Positions 35,244 through 42,310 of a stretch of DNA of 64,000 nucleotides are shown here, one piece after another. Position numbers and translations under genes: made by a program. Within the stretch, counting starts at the first letter, position 1; the number at the start of each line of letters is the position of its first letter. This DNA is from Kitasatospora cineracea (GTDB taxonomy: Bacteria; Actinomycetota; Actinomycetes; Streptomycetales; Streptomycetaceae). The stretch spans positions 1,798,001 through 1,862,000 of the forward strand of contig NZ_RJVJ01000001.1 in NCBI RefSeq assembly GCF_003751605.1, given 5' to 3'. Under the pieces are notes generated by a model. That model made no database searches. It was not told where the DNA came from and worked only from the letters and a program-made list of their open reading frames with translations.

Positions 35244-36467
35244 GTGACCGCCCTCCCGCCACCAGGCCCGCACCTGCTGCTGGACGCCACCCTCCCGGAC
35301 GGCTCCCGGGCCGACCTGCGGATCGCGGACGGCCGGATCACCGCGCTCACCCCCGTCCCGGCCGGGCGCGAACGGGCCGAACCGGGCCCGGGCGAGGCCG
35401 CACTGGACGGGGCACTGCTGCTGCCCGCCCTGGTCGACGGGCACGCCCACCTCGACAAGACCTTCCTCGGCGCGCCCTGGCAGCCGCACCGCGCCACGGC
35501 GAACCTGCGCGAGCAGATCGCCTCCGAGCGGACGCTGCGCCGCGAGGTCGCCGCGCAGACCCCGGTGGCGGAGCGGGCGGAGGCGCTGGCCCGCCGGATG
35601 GCCGCACTGGGCACCGGCTTCGTCCGCTCGCACGTCGACGTCGACCCGGACACCGGGCTGGACCACCTGCACGCCGTGCTGGAGGCGCGCGAGCGGGTGC
35701 GGGAACTGATCGACGTGCAGCTGGTGGCCTTCCCGCAGAGCGGCGTGGTGGCCGAGCCCGGAGTGGCCGGGCTGCTGGACGCGGCGCTCCGCGAGGGCGC
35801 CGAACTGATCGGCGGACTGGACCCGTTCGGCTTCGACAACGACGTGGACGGCCAGCTCGACGTGGTCTTCGGCCTCGCCGAACGGCACGGCGCGGGCGTC
35901 GACATCCACCTGCACGACGGCGGCGAGGCCGGCGCGGCGCAGCTGCGGGCGATCGCCGGGCGGACCGCGGCGCTGGGCCTGGGCGGGAAGGTCGCGGTCA
36001 GCCACGCGTACTGCCTGGGGCAGCTGGCCGAACCCGAACTCACCCGCACCGCCTCGGCGTTGGCGGCGGCCGGGGTGGCCGTGATGACCAACGGCCCGAC
36101 CCGGACCATGCCGCCGGTGAAGCTGCTGCACGAGCTGGGTGTGCTGGTGTTCGCCGGCTCCGACAACATCCGCGACGCGTGGTGGCCGTACGGCACCGGC
36201 GACATGCTGGAGCGGACCACCGTCATCGGCCTGCAGGGTGACCTGATGACCGATCAGGACCTCACGTTGGCGGCCGAGTTCGCCACCGGCCACGCCGCCC
36301 GGGCGCTGGGAGTCGAGGAGTACGGGATCGCCGTCGGGCGGCCCGCGAACCTGGTGGCCGTCGCCGCGCACTCGGTGCCCGAGGCCGTCGCCGCGCATCC
36401 CGGGCGGCTGCTGGTGCTGCACCGCGGCCGCACCGTGCTGGACCGGCCCGACGCCCTTTCGCAGTAG
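35244..36467 (+). CDS. Amidohydrolase, cytosine-deaminase-like
   Basis: 407-aa TIM-barrel metal hydrolase of the CodA/AtzC branch. Metal ligands: HAHLDK (H67, H69), IHLHD (H222), SHAYCL (H254) and GSDNIRDAWWPYG (D307). The CodA-specific Glu after the third metal His is not conserved (Asp in HLHD), so the substrate may be another N-heterocycle or amide. GTG 35244 follows GGAGGCCCCC. The next gene is a permease 48 bp downstream, with a related amidohydrolase beyond: a likely uptake-and-hydrolysis module for a nitrogenous compound. Cytoplasmic. Confidence 0.88.
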   Translation: MTALPPPGPHLLLDATLPDGSRADLRIADGRITALTPVPAGRERAEPGPGEAALDGALLLPALVDGHAHLDKTFLGAPWQPHRATANLREQIASERTLRREVAAQTPVAERAEALARRMAALGTGFVRSHVDVDPDTGLDHLHAVLEARERVRELIDVQLVAFPQSGVVAEPGVAGLLDAALREGAELIGGLDPFGFDNDVDGQLDVVFGLAERHGAGVDIHLHDGGEAGAAQLRAIAGRTAALGLGGKVAVSHAYCLGQLAEPELTRTASALAAAGVAVMTNGPTRTMPPVKLLHELGVLVFAGSDNIRDAWWPYGTGDMLERTTVIGLQGDLMTDQDLTLAAEFATGHAARALGVEEYGIAVGRPANLVAVAAHSVPEAVAAHPGRLLVLHRGRTVLDRPDALSQ

Positions 36468-36515
36468 CGCAGTTCCCCCACGCACATCCGCAGCACCCCG
36501 GAAGGACCCCCCACC

Positions 36516-38042
36516 ATGACCCTCACCCCCTCCGCGGACCGGGCCGCCGCCCCGGCCGAACCGCCCGGCCCGTCCGCGGCGTCCGACCCGTCTGCGGCGT
36601 CCGGCCGGTCCACGGCGTCTCCGGACCGGCTGGCCAAGGGCCTGATCGGTACTACTGACCTGGTGTTCTTCGTGGTTGCCGCGGCCGCGCCGCTCACCGT
36701 GCTGGCCGGGATCGCGCCGTTCGCCATCGGGGTGGGCGGGGCGTCCGCGCCGGCCGCGTACCTGATCTCGGGCGCGCTGCTGGTGCTGTTCGCCGCCGGG
36801 TTCACCGCGATGAGCCGGTACGTGCGCAACGCGGGCGCGTTCTACGCGTACGTGGCGCGCGGGCTGGGGCGGACCCTCGGCGTGGTCACCGCCTACGTCG
36901 CGGTGGTCAGCTACAACCTGATCACCCCGGGCGTGGCCGCCGCGTTCGGCTACTTCGCGGCCGGCCACATCGAGCAGCGGACCGGTGCGCACGTGCCCTG
37001 GTGGCTGCTGTCCGGCGGCTGCGTGGCGGTGGTCGGCGTGCTCGGCTGGCTGAAGGTCACCCTGTCGGCGAAGGTGCTCGGTGTGGCGCTGGTGCTGGAG
37101 GTGCTGTCGCTGCTGCTGATGGAGGGCGGGGTGCTGGCCGACCGGGGGACGGCCGCGCTCGACCCGGTCTCCTTCGACCCGTCACTGCTCACCCAAGCCG
37201 GGGTGGCGGGCATGTTCGTGCTGGTCATCGGCGCGTTCACCGGCTTCGAGGCGACCGCGATCTACGCCGAGGAAGCCCGCGACCCGGCTCGCACCGTGCC
37301 CCGGGCGACGTTCATCGCCATCGGCTTCCTGGCGGTGTTCTACGCCCTGGGCACCTGGATCGTGATGGGGGCCTACGGCACTGATGACGCGGTCGCCCAG
37401 GCCCGTGCCGACGGCGGCCCCGACCTGACCTTCCGGGCCGCCGAGCGGTTCGTCGGCCTGTGGCTGTCGGACACCATGCACGTGCTGATCATCGTGTCGG
37501 CGTTCGCCTCCGCGCTGGCCTTCCACAACGCCGCCGCCCGCTACCTGTACGCGCTGGGCCGCGAGGGCCTGCTGCCGCGCGGGCTCGGCCGGGTGTCGCC
37601 GCGGACCGGCTCGCCCGGGCGGGCGGTGCTGGTGCAGTCCGGGTTCAACGCGCTGGTGATCGGCCTGGGCGCGGTGCTCGCGGTCGACCCGTACCTGGTG
37701 GTCCTGCTCTGGTCGAACAGCGTCGGCGTGCTCGGCATCATGGTGATGCAGGCGCTGGCGGCGGTCGCGGTGTTCGCGTTCTTCCGCACCGACCGGCGCG
37801 GGATGTCGGCGTTCCGGGTGGTCTGGGCGCCGCTGCTGGCGGCCGCCGGACTGGCCGTGCTGGCGGTGCTCGCGCTGTTCAACTTCGACCTGCTGACCGG
37901 GCGCACCGGCCTGGTCAACTGGCTGCTGCTGGTGCCGGTGCCGGTGGTCGCGGCGGTCGGCTGGCTGGTCGCCCGGCGGATCCGGCGCACCGACCCGGAG
38001 CGGTTCGCCCGGCTGACCGAGGTCGATGTCGAACGCGACTGA
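36516..38042 (+). CDS. APC superfamily permease
   Basis: 508-aa transporter with about 12 TM helices: DLVFFVVAAAAPLTVLAGIA, PAAYLISGALLVLFAAGFTA, then the GEAPFLP-like TM6 MFVLVIGAFTGFEATAIYAE and later TMs through LVNWLLLVPVPVVAAVGWLV. The N-terminus is Pro/Ala/Ser-rich and the C-terminus short and charged. GGAAGG precedes the ATG. Flanked by two amidohydrolases, so it probably imports their substrate, an amine or N-heterocycle. It is followed by a period-18 repeat that reaches the end of the convergent amidohydrolase. Confidence 0.92.
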   Translation: MTLTPSADRAAAPAEPPGPSAASDPSAASGRSTASPDRLAKGLIGTTDLVFFVVAAAAPLTVLAGIAPFAIGVGGASAPAAYLISGALLVLFAAGFTAMSRYVRNAGAFYAYVARGLGRTLGVVTAYVAVVSYNLITPGVAAAFGYFAAGHIEQRTGAHVPWWLLSGGCVAVVGVLGWLKVTLSAKVLGVALVLEVLSLLLMEGGVLADRGTAALDPVSFDPSLLTQAGVAGMFVLVIGAFTGFEATAIYAEEARDPARTVPRATFIAIGFLAVFYALGTWIVMGAYGTDDAVAQARADGGPDLTFRAAERFVGLWLSDTMHVLIIVSAFASALAFHNAAARYLYALGREGLLPRGLGRVSPRTGSPGRAVLVQSGFNALVIGLGAVLAVDPYLVVLLWSNSVGVLGIMVMQALAAVAVFAFFRTDRRGMSAFRVVWAPLLAAAGLAVLAVLALFNFDLLTGRTGLVNWLLLVPVPVVAAVGWLVARRIRRTDPERFARLTEVDVERD

Positions 38043-38115
38043 GCGGGCGCGCGCACGGCGGTGGCCGCCCCGGTGCCGGGGCGGCCACCGCTGCCTTGGC
38101 GTGCGCCGATCGGTG

Positions 38116-38229
38116 GACGTTCGTCAGTTGACGAACGTCGGTCCGCTGACGAATGTCGGTCCGCTGACGGTCGTCGATCCACCGACGACCATCAGGTCGT
38201 TGATGACCGTCCGTCAGCTGACGAGCGAG
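38116..38229. repeat. 18-bp degenerate tandem repeat array
   Basis: GAC/GAT-starting units recur exactly every 18 bp at 38130, 38148, 38166, 38184, 38202 and 38220 (e.g. GACGAACGTCGGTCCGCT). The array fills the gap between the permease and amidohydrolase ends and runs into the last codons of the latter (stop at 38214). Confidence 0.8.
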
Positions 38230-39407
38230 CCGTGCTCGGCGACCACCCGGCCGGCCTTCACCACCAGCTCGCGCGGCGGCAGGTCGACCACCACCTGCGG
38301 GGTGCACTCGCCGTCCACCAGCAGGAAGTCGGCGGGCGAGCCGGGCGTCAGGTCGGCCCGGGGCAGGCCGAGCAGCTCGGCGCCGCCGTGCGCGGCCAGC
38401 TCCAGGCAGTCGGTCAGCTCCTGGTCGGTGCGAGCGTCGGTGGTCCAGCCGAGCAGGTGCGCCCGGTGCAACATGTCGGCGTTGCCGTACGGGCTCCAGG
38501 AGTCCCGGACGCCGTCCGAGCCGAGGCCGATCCGCAGGCCGCGGGCCTGCAGCTCGCGGAACGGCAACACCTGGTGCGCGGACGGGGCGACCGTGGTCAG
38601 GGCGATCCCGGCGTCCGCCAACAGGTCGGCGGTGCGGGCGAGTTCGGCGGTGGGCAGCTCGGGCAGGCAGAACACGTGGCTGGCCGTGACCCGGCCCTGC
38701 AGGCCGGCCGCGACCGTCCGGGCGGCGAGCTCACGCAGCGGGCCGAGGCCGGCCGCGCCGCGGTCGTGCAGGTGCACGTCCAGCAGCACGCCGTACCGCT
38801 CGGCCAGGCCGAACAGCAGGTCGAACTGCTCGCGGCCGTCCGCGCTGCCGCCGTCGAAACCGGCCGGGTCGATGCCGCCGACCGCGTCCACCAGGTGTGC
38901 GCGGGCCGCCTCGGTCAGCAGCTCCGCCACGCCCGGGGTGCGCACCACGCCGTGTTGCGGGAACGCCACCGACTGCACGTCCAGCTTCCCGGCCAGCCGC
39001 TCGGCGGCCTCGCGCAGGCCGGTGGCGCCGGCCAGGCCGTACGCGGGGGCGACGTCCACGTGCGCGCGGACGGCGCGGGTGCCGCGGGTCACCGCGTGGG
39101 CCAGCAGGCGGTGCGCGCGCTCGCCGATCGGGGCCCGCTGGTGCTCGTACAGCTCGACGTCGCCGACCACGTACTCCGGGAGGCCGTGCGCCGGGCGGCG
39201 GCTGTACCAGGGCTCGCCCCAGCTGGTCTTGTCCGGGTGGATGTGCGCGTCCACCAGCGTCGGCAGCGCGATCCGGCCGCCGCCCTCCAGTACGGAGAAC
39301 GGGCTTGCGCCCGGCGGGAGTCCGGCGGCCAGGATGCCGTCCACGGCGACCAGGTCGGTGACCGGGCCGCCGAACGGGCGGACCTGGCGGAACAGCGTGA
39401 CGTGCAT
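38214..39407 (-). CDS. Amidohydrolase, cytosine-deaminase-like (second)
   Basis: 397-aa enzyme similar in plan to the one at 35244. Metal ligands: DAHIHPDK (two His), DVHLHD (His), TASHVFCL (His) and GSDGVRDSWSPYG (Asp). Shared blocks VAFPQHGVV and GLAERYGVLLDVHLHD suggest common ancestry with the first copy, but overall divergence implies a different substrate or step. ATG 39407 follows CGGGAG. A promoter with an inverted repeat next to its -35 lies about 60-100 bp upstream, so it has its own control. Convergent with the permease. Confidence 0.87.
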   Translation of the reverse strand: MHVTLFRQVRPFGGPVTDLVAVDGILAAGLPPGASPFSVLEGGGRIALPTLVDAHIHPDKTSWGEPWYSRRPAHGLPEYVVGDVELYEHQRAPIGERAHRLLAHAVTRGTRAVRAHVDVAPAYGLAGATGLREAAERLAGKLDVQSVAFPQHGVVRTPGVAELLTEAARAHLVDAVGGIDPAGFDGGSADGREQFDLLFGLAERYGVLLDVHLHDRGAAGLGPLRELAARTVAAGLQGRVTASHVFCLPELPTAELARTADLLADAGIALTTVAPSAHQVLPFRELQARGLRIGLGSDGVRDSWSPYGNADMLHRAHLLGWTTDARTDQELTDCLELAAHGGAELLGLPRADLTPGSPADFLLVDGECTPQVVVDLPPRELVVKAGRVVAEHGSLVS

Positions 39408-39458
39408 GGTGTCGCTCCCGGGGCAGTGCTGAGGCTCGGCCTGACAAGTTCCGGAACC

Positions 39459-39505
39459 AATCAAACCGCTTCCGAGGGTTCAGTCAACTTGCTTGTCCTG
39501 CAAGT
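39459..39505 (-). promoter_or_regulatory. Promoter and operator of second amidohydrolase
   Basis: Minus-strand -35 TTGACT (39482-39487), 17-bp spacer, -10 TTGATT (39459-39464). Immediately upstream is a perfect inverted repeat ACTTGC / GCAAGT with a 7-bp centre (39487-39505), sharing a base with the -35. Outer GTCAAC/GTTGAC elements extend it. Good candidate for a repressor or activator site; sequence differs from the GntR palindrome. Confidence 0.6.
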
Positions 39506-39640
39506 GAGTTGACGATTCAGGCTGCCCGGGCGGGGGAGCGTGGGCCGGTCTGCTGGTGGGGACGCGGGCCCCGGCGACCGGAAGGCCGGGGCCCGCGCAC
39601 CCGGCGGCACGAGCCGAGACGGGGCGGGACACGTAGGGAC

Positions 39641-39720
39641 GGACCGGAGCGGTCCGGAGCGGTCCGGAGCGGTCCGGAGCGGTCCGGAACGGACCGGAGC
39701 GGACCGGAGCGGACCGGAAG
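39641..39720. repeat. Eight exact-period 10-bp repeats
   Basis: Units GGACCGGAGC or GGTCCGGAGC, in phase without indels, in the order A-T-T-T-T-A-A-A by the third base (unit 5 ends AAC and unit 8 ends AAG). Junctions between the two types create GGACC...GGTCC and GGTCC...GGACC hairpins. It ends 15 bp before the universal stress gene. Confidence 0.9.
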
Positions 39721-39735
39721 GGGATGGCGGGCGTG

Positions 39736-40314
39736 ATGGCGGAGCCGGTGCGCGTCGTGGTGGGAGTCAGCGGGTCGCTCGGCAGCCTGGCCGCCCTGCA
39801 CCGCGCCGTCGCCGAGGCCCGGCGGGCGGTCGGCGGTGCGGGCAGCGGTACGGGCGGCAGTACGGGCGGCGGCGCGGAGGTGCTGGTGCTGCACGCCTGG
39901 GAGCCGCCCGGCGGCGAGTTCGGGTACCGGCGCTCGCCCTGCCCGCCGCTGCTGTCCGCCGTCCGGGCCGCCGCCGAGGAGCGGCTGGCCGAGGCGCTGG
40001 CGGAGGCGTTCGGCGGGGCCGACCCCGGCGTGCCCGTCACCGCCCGGACGGTGCGCGGCGAGCCCGCCGCCGTCCTGCTCGCCGCCGCGGACCGGCCCGG
40101 CGACCTGCTGGTGCTCGGCCCGTCCGGCCCCTGGTGGCACCGCGGCCTGCACCGCCCCGTTCCCACCCGCTGCGTGCGCGCGGCCCGCTGCCCGGTGCTG
40201 GTGGTGCCGCGGCCCGAACTCGCCCTGGTGCTGGACGGGTTGAGCGGGCGCGGGGTGGACGCGGAGCTGCGCGGGCTGGTCGGTGCGGGGCGGCGGCCGG
40301 GCGGGCGGGGATGA
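39736..40314 (+). CDS. Universal stress protein
   Basis: 192-aa UspA-fold protein. VRVVVGVSGSLGSLAALHRA is the first strand/helix; VLVLHAWEPPGGEFGYR and the nucleotide-binding end GDLLVLGPSGPWWHRGLHRP, then RAARCPVLVVPR follow (the G-x2-G-x9-G-S/T type motif is imperfect). ATG 39724 is an alternative start, but the SD-like GGAAGGGG abuts it directly. A Gly-rich insertion (GAGSGTGGSTGGG) is unusual. The next frame begins in its stop codon (ATGA). Confidence 0.8.
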   Translation: MAEPVRVVVGVSGSLGSLAALHRAVAEARRAVGGAGSGTGGSTGGGAEVLVLHAWEPPGGEFGYRRSPCPPLLSAVRAAAEERLAEALAEAFGGADPGVPVTARTVRGEPAAVLLAAADRPGDLLVLGPSGPWWHRGLHRPVPTRCVRAARCPVLVVPRPELALVLDGLSGRGVDAELRGLVGAGRRPGGRG

Positions 40315-40708
40315 GCGCGGCGACGGTGCCGGGGCGGCTGCCGGCCGACCTGTCGGCGGTGCTGGCGCTGCTCACGGGGCCGGGCTGGCCGCCGGGCTCG
40401 GGCTGCTGGGGGAGCTGCGGCCCGGCTGGTTCGCGCTGGCGGTGTTCACCGCGGGGTGCGCGGCCCTCGGCGGGTGGTCGAGGCCGGTGGCGGCGCCGCT
40501 GATCGGCCCGGCGGTCTGGCTGTTCCACAACGGTTTCGCGGAGCACCGGCATGCCGAGCTCGGCTGGTCCCGGCCGGCCGTCGAGGCCGGGCACCTCGCG
40601 CTGCTCACGGGCGCGGCCCTGCTCGCCGCCCTGGTGGGCGGGGTGTCGGCCCGGTGGCGGACGACGGGCGGGACGGCGGGCCGGACGACGGGCCGGACGA
40701 CGGGGTGA
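40311..40708 (+). pseudogene. Small membrane protein gene with apparent frameshift
   Basis: ATG 40311 overlaps the USP stop and encodes MSAATVPGRLPADLSAVLALLTG, then this frame loses sense. From about 40380 another frame (one base back) continues naturally with GLAAGLGLLGELRPGWFALA, two further hydrophobic segments and ends at 40708. Adding one G to the G-run at 40376-40379 would restore one protein of about 132 aa with three TM helices. Either a sequencing/assembly error or a real inactivating deletion. No family recognised. Confidence 0.6.
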
Positions 40709-40732
40709 CGGCGCGGTGAGCGGCGGCGGTCG

Positions 40733-40806
40733 GGGCTGTGGGGCCCGGCCGCCGCGAACGGGAGCGGCCCGGGCGGTGCGTGGGGGCGCCGTCCGGGCCG
40801 CGGCCG
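40733..40806 (+). terminator. Hairpin, first copy of an imperfect direct repeat
   Basis: Contains stem GCGGCCCGGGC / GTCCGGGCCGC (40764-40774, 40791-40801; one mismatch). The block starting GGGCTGTGGG and including CCCGGGCGGTGCGTGGGGG recurs at 40979-41056. It probably terminates the USP transcript. Confidence 0.55.
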
Positions 40807-40900
40807 GTCCGGGCGTCGTGAGGCGGGCGTCGCGGGGTGGGTGGGGGCGCGGGCGGTGCCCGGGAGGGGCTCGGGTGGCGTCCGGCGTGCGGTGGTTTCG

Positions 40901-40914
40901 TGGAAGCGCTCCCA
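40901..40914. promoter_or_regulatory. CebR-like operator without a sugar gene
   Basis: TGGAAGCGCTCCCA differs by one base from the 14-bp palindrome TGGGAGCGCTCCCA that CebR (LacI family) binds in front of cellobiose/cellulase genes in Streptomyces. No such gene follows; the next CDS is Sir2. The 420-bp gap 40709-41128 otherwise contains only the two hairpins. Confidence 0.55.
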
Positions 40915-40978
40915 AGAAAGGTCAGTACGCGTCTTCTGTCCGGGTGGTGAATCGAAGTACAAAGGAGCCAGCGGAAGT

Positions 40979-41056
40979 TCGGGCTGTGGGGGCCGGAACG
41001 GCCGCACCCGGGGCGGCCCGGGCGGTGCGTGGGGGTACTGCCTGGGCCGCCGGGTT
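40979..41056 (+). terminator. Hairpin, second copy of the imperfect direct repeat
   Basis: Stem GGCGGCCCGGGCGG / CTGCCTGGGCCGCC (41012-41025, 41038-41051; G-U pairs at the two mismatches). It lies between the CebR-like site and the Sir2 gene, so it would end any short transcript started at that site. Confidence 0.5.
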
Positions 41057-41128
41057 TCCGCCCGGGTTCCCGCCGGGTTCCTGCCCGGGCCCGCCGGTTC
41101 CGCGCGGGGCCGACGCACAATGGACGGC

Positions 41129-41961
41129 ATGAGCGCGCACGAGGACGGACTTCCCGCGGTGGCCCGGCTGCTGGCCGGGGCGGGGTGGTGGTGCTGAGCG
41201 GGGCCGGGTTGTCGACCGAGTCCGGGATCCCGGACTACCGGGGGCCGGACGGGGTCCGCCGGAACCGGGCGCCGATGACGTACCAGGAGTTCGTGGCGGG
41301 GGAGCCGGCCCGGCGGCGGTACTGGGCGCGCAGCCACGCGGGGCGGGCGGTGATCGCCGGGGCGCGGCCGAACGCGGGGCACCTCGCGGTGGCCCGGCTG
41401 CGGGAGGCGGGCCGGGTGGCGGCGGTGATCACCCAGAACGTGGACGGCCTGCACCGGGCCGCGGGCACCGCCGACGCGGTCGAGCTGCACGGCGGCCTGG
41501 ACCGGGTGGTCTGCCTGGACTGCGGTGCCCGCAGCCCCCGCGCCGAGCTGGACGAGCGCCTCGCCGTCCTCAACCCGGCCTTCCGGGACGCCGGTTCGCG
41601 GATCAACCCGGACGGCGACGTCGAGCTGCCGGACGACCTGGTGGCCTCGTTCGCCGTCGCGCCGTGCGCCTCCTGCGGCGGCGTGCTCAAGCCGGACGTG
41701 GTGTTCTTCGGCGAGAGCGTCCCCAAGGAGCGGGTCGAGCACTGCTACCGGCTGGTGGACGAGGGCCGGGCCCTGCTGGTGCTCGGGTCCTCGCTGGCGG
41801 TGCTGTCCGGCCTGCGCTTCGTGCGGCACGCCGCGAAGGCCGGCAAGCCGGTCGCCATCGTCACCCGCGGCACCACCCGCGGCGACGACCTGGCCGCGGT
41901 CCGGGTGGACCGTCCGCTCGGCGAGGCCCTGACCGCGCTGGCCGCGCCCTTCGCGCGGTAG
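41129..41961 (+). CDS. Sir2 family NAD-dependent protein deacetylase (apparent frameshift near start)
   Basis: Sirtuin core from about 41180: VVVLSGAGLSTESGIPDYRG (NAD site), TQNVDGLHRAAG (catalytic His region with ELHGGLDRVVCLDCG), zinc cysteines C-x2-C / C-x2-C (CLDCG, CASCGG), GSSLAVLSGLRFVRHA, VAIVTRGTTRGDD. The expected N-terminus MSAHEDGLPAVARLLAGAG starts at ATG 41129 (7 nt after CACAAT) but in a frame that stops at 41197. Adding one G in the G-run 41182-41185 would join LLAGAG to VVVLSGAG. Without it translation would need another start and lose part of the first strand. Confidence 0.8.
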
Positions 41962-42082
41962 CCGCGCAGGTCGCCGCAGGTCGCGCAGGTCGCGGGAGGG
42001 GTCCGTCAAGGGGGCGTCAAGGTCGCGCGGGCAGCCGTATGGGGGGCGTCAGGGAGCGCGGGGACGGCCGGTTCCGCTGCTT

Positions 42083-42139
42083 GGCTCGGGGGTGCCGGGA
42101 AAAGCACCGGTTCCGTTCCGAGCCACCTTGGTGGATGCC
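42083..42139 (+). promoter_or_regulatory. Structured leader of the kdp operon
   Basis: Outer stem GGCTCGG / CCGAGCC (42083-42089, 42118-42124) enclosing GGTGC / GCACC (42091-42095, 42104-42108). Right after it CCAC / GTGG (42123-42126, 42131-42134) could hide the GGTGGA Shine-Dalgarno of the first kdp ORF; it shares two bases with the outer stem, so both cannot form fully. The upstream 41962-42082 has three CGCAGGTCG-type repeats and no gene. Confidence 0.45.
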
Positions 42140-42223
42140 ATGTCAGACCTGATCTACGTCGGTGTCACGGTCGCCGTGTTCGCCGTCATCGCCCTGATCG
42201 CGCGGGGGGTGGAGAAGCTGTGA
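42140..42223 (+). CDS. Short hydrophobic kdp-leading peptide
   Basis: 27-aa one-TM peptide MSDLIYVGVTVAVFAVIALI followed by ARGVEKL. Its stop overlaps the GTG of kdpF (GTGA), so the two are coupled. I recall similar peptides ahead of kdpF in Streptomyces, but no function. It could be an extra small subunit or a stabilising peptide similar to KdpF. Confidence 0.7.
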   Translation: MSDLIYVGVTVAVFAVIALIARGVEKL

Positions 42224-42309
42224 GCGCCGAGCACATAGCGGGTCTCCTCGTCGCCGCCGCGCTGGTCGGGTACCTCGTCCTCGCGCTGGTCCATCCGGAG
42301 AAGTTCTGA
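42220..42309 (+). CDS. kdpF: Potassium-transporting ATPase subunit KdpF
   Basis: 29-aa peptide [20 protein letters not shown] then LALVHPEKF: one TM helix ending in the typical HPEKF. It matches bacterial KdpF in length and pattern. KdpF stabilises the KdpABC complex in the membrane. GTG start overlaps the preceding small ORF, and kdpA begins 1 bp after its stop. Confidence 0.9.
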   Translation: MSAEHIAGLLVAAALVGYLVLALVHPEKF

Positions 42310-42310
42310 C

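Noticed and set aside
38116..38229. 18-bp periodic array as a CRISPR
   Set aside because: Units are contiguous and degenerate, with no spacers and no cas genes.
40376..40379. Programmed -1 frameshifting at the G-runs of the membrane protein and Sir2 genes
   Set aside because: No X-XXY-YYZ slippery heptamer or downstream pseudoknot is evident; a missing base is simpler.
42083..42139. Kdp leader as a ydaO-type c-di-AMP riboswitch
   Set aside because: It is too short and lacks the conserved ydaO cores I know.
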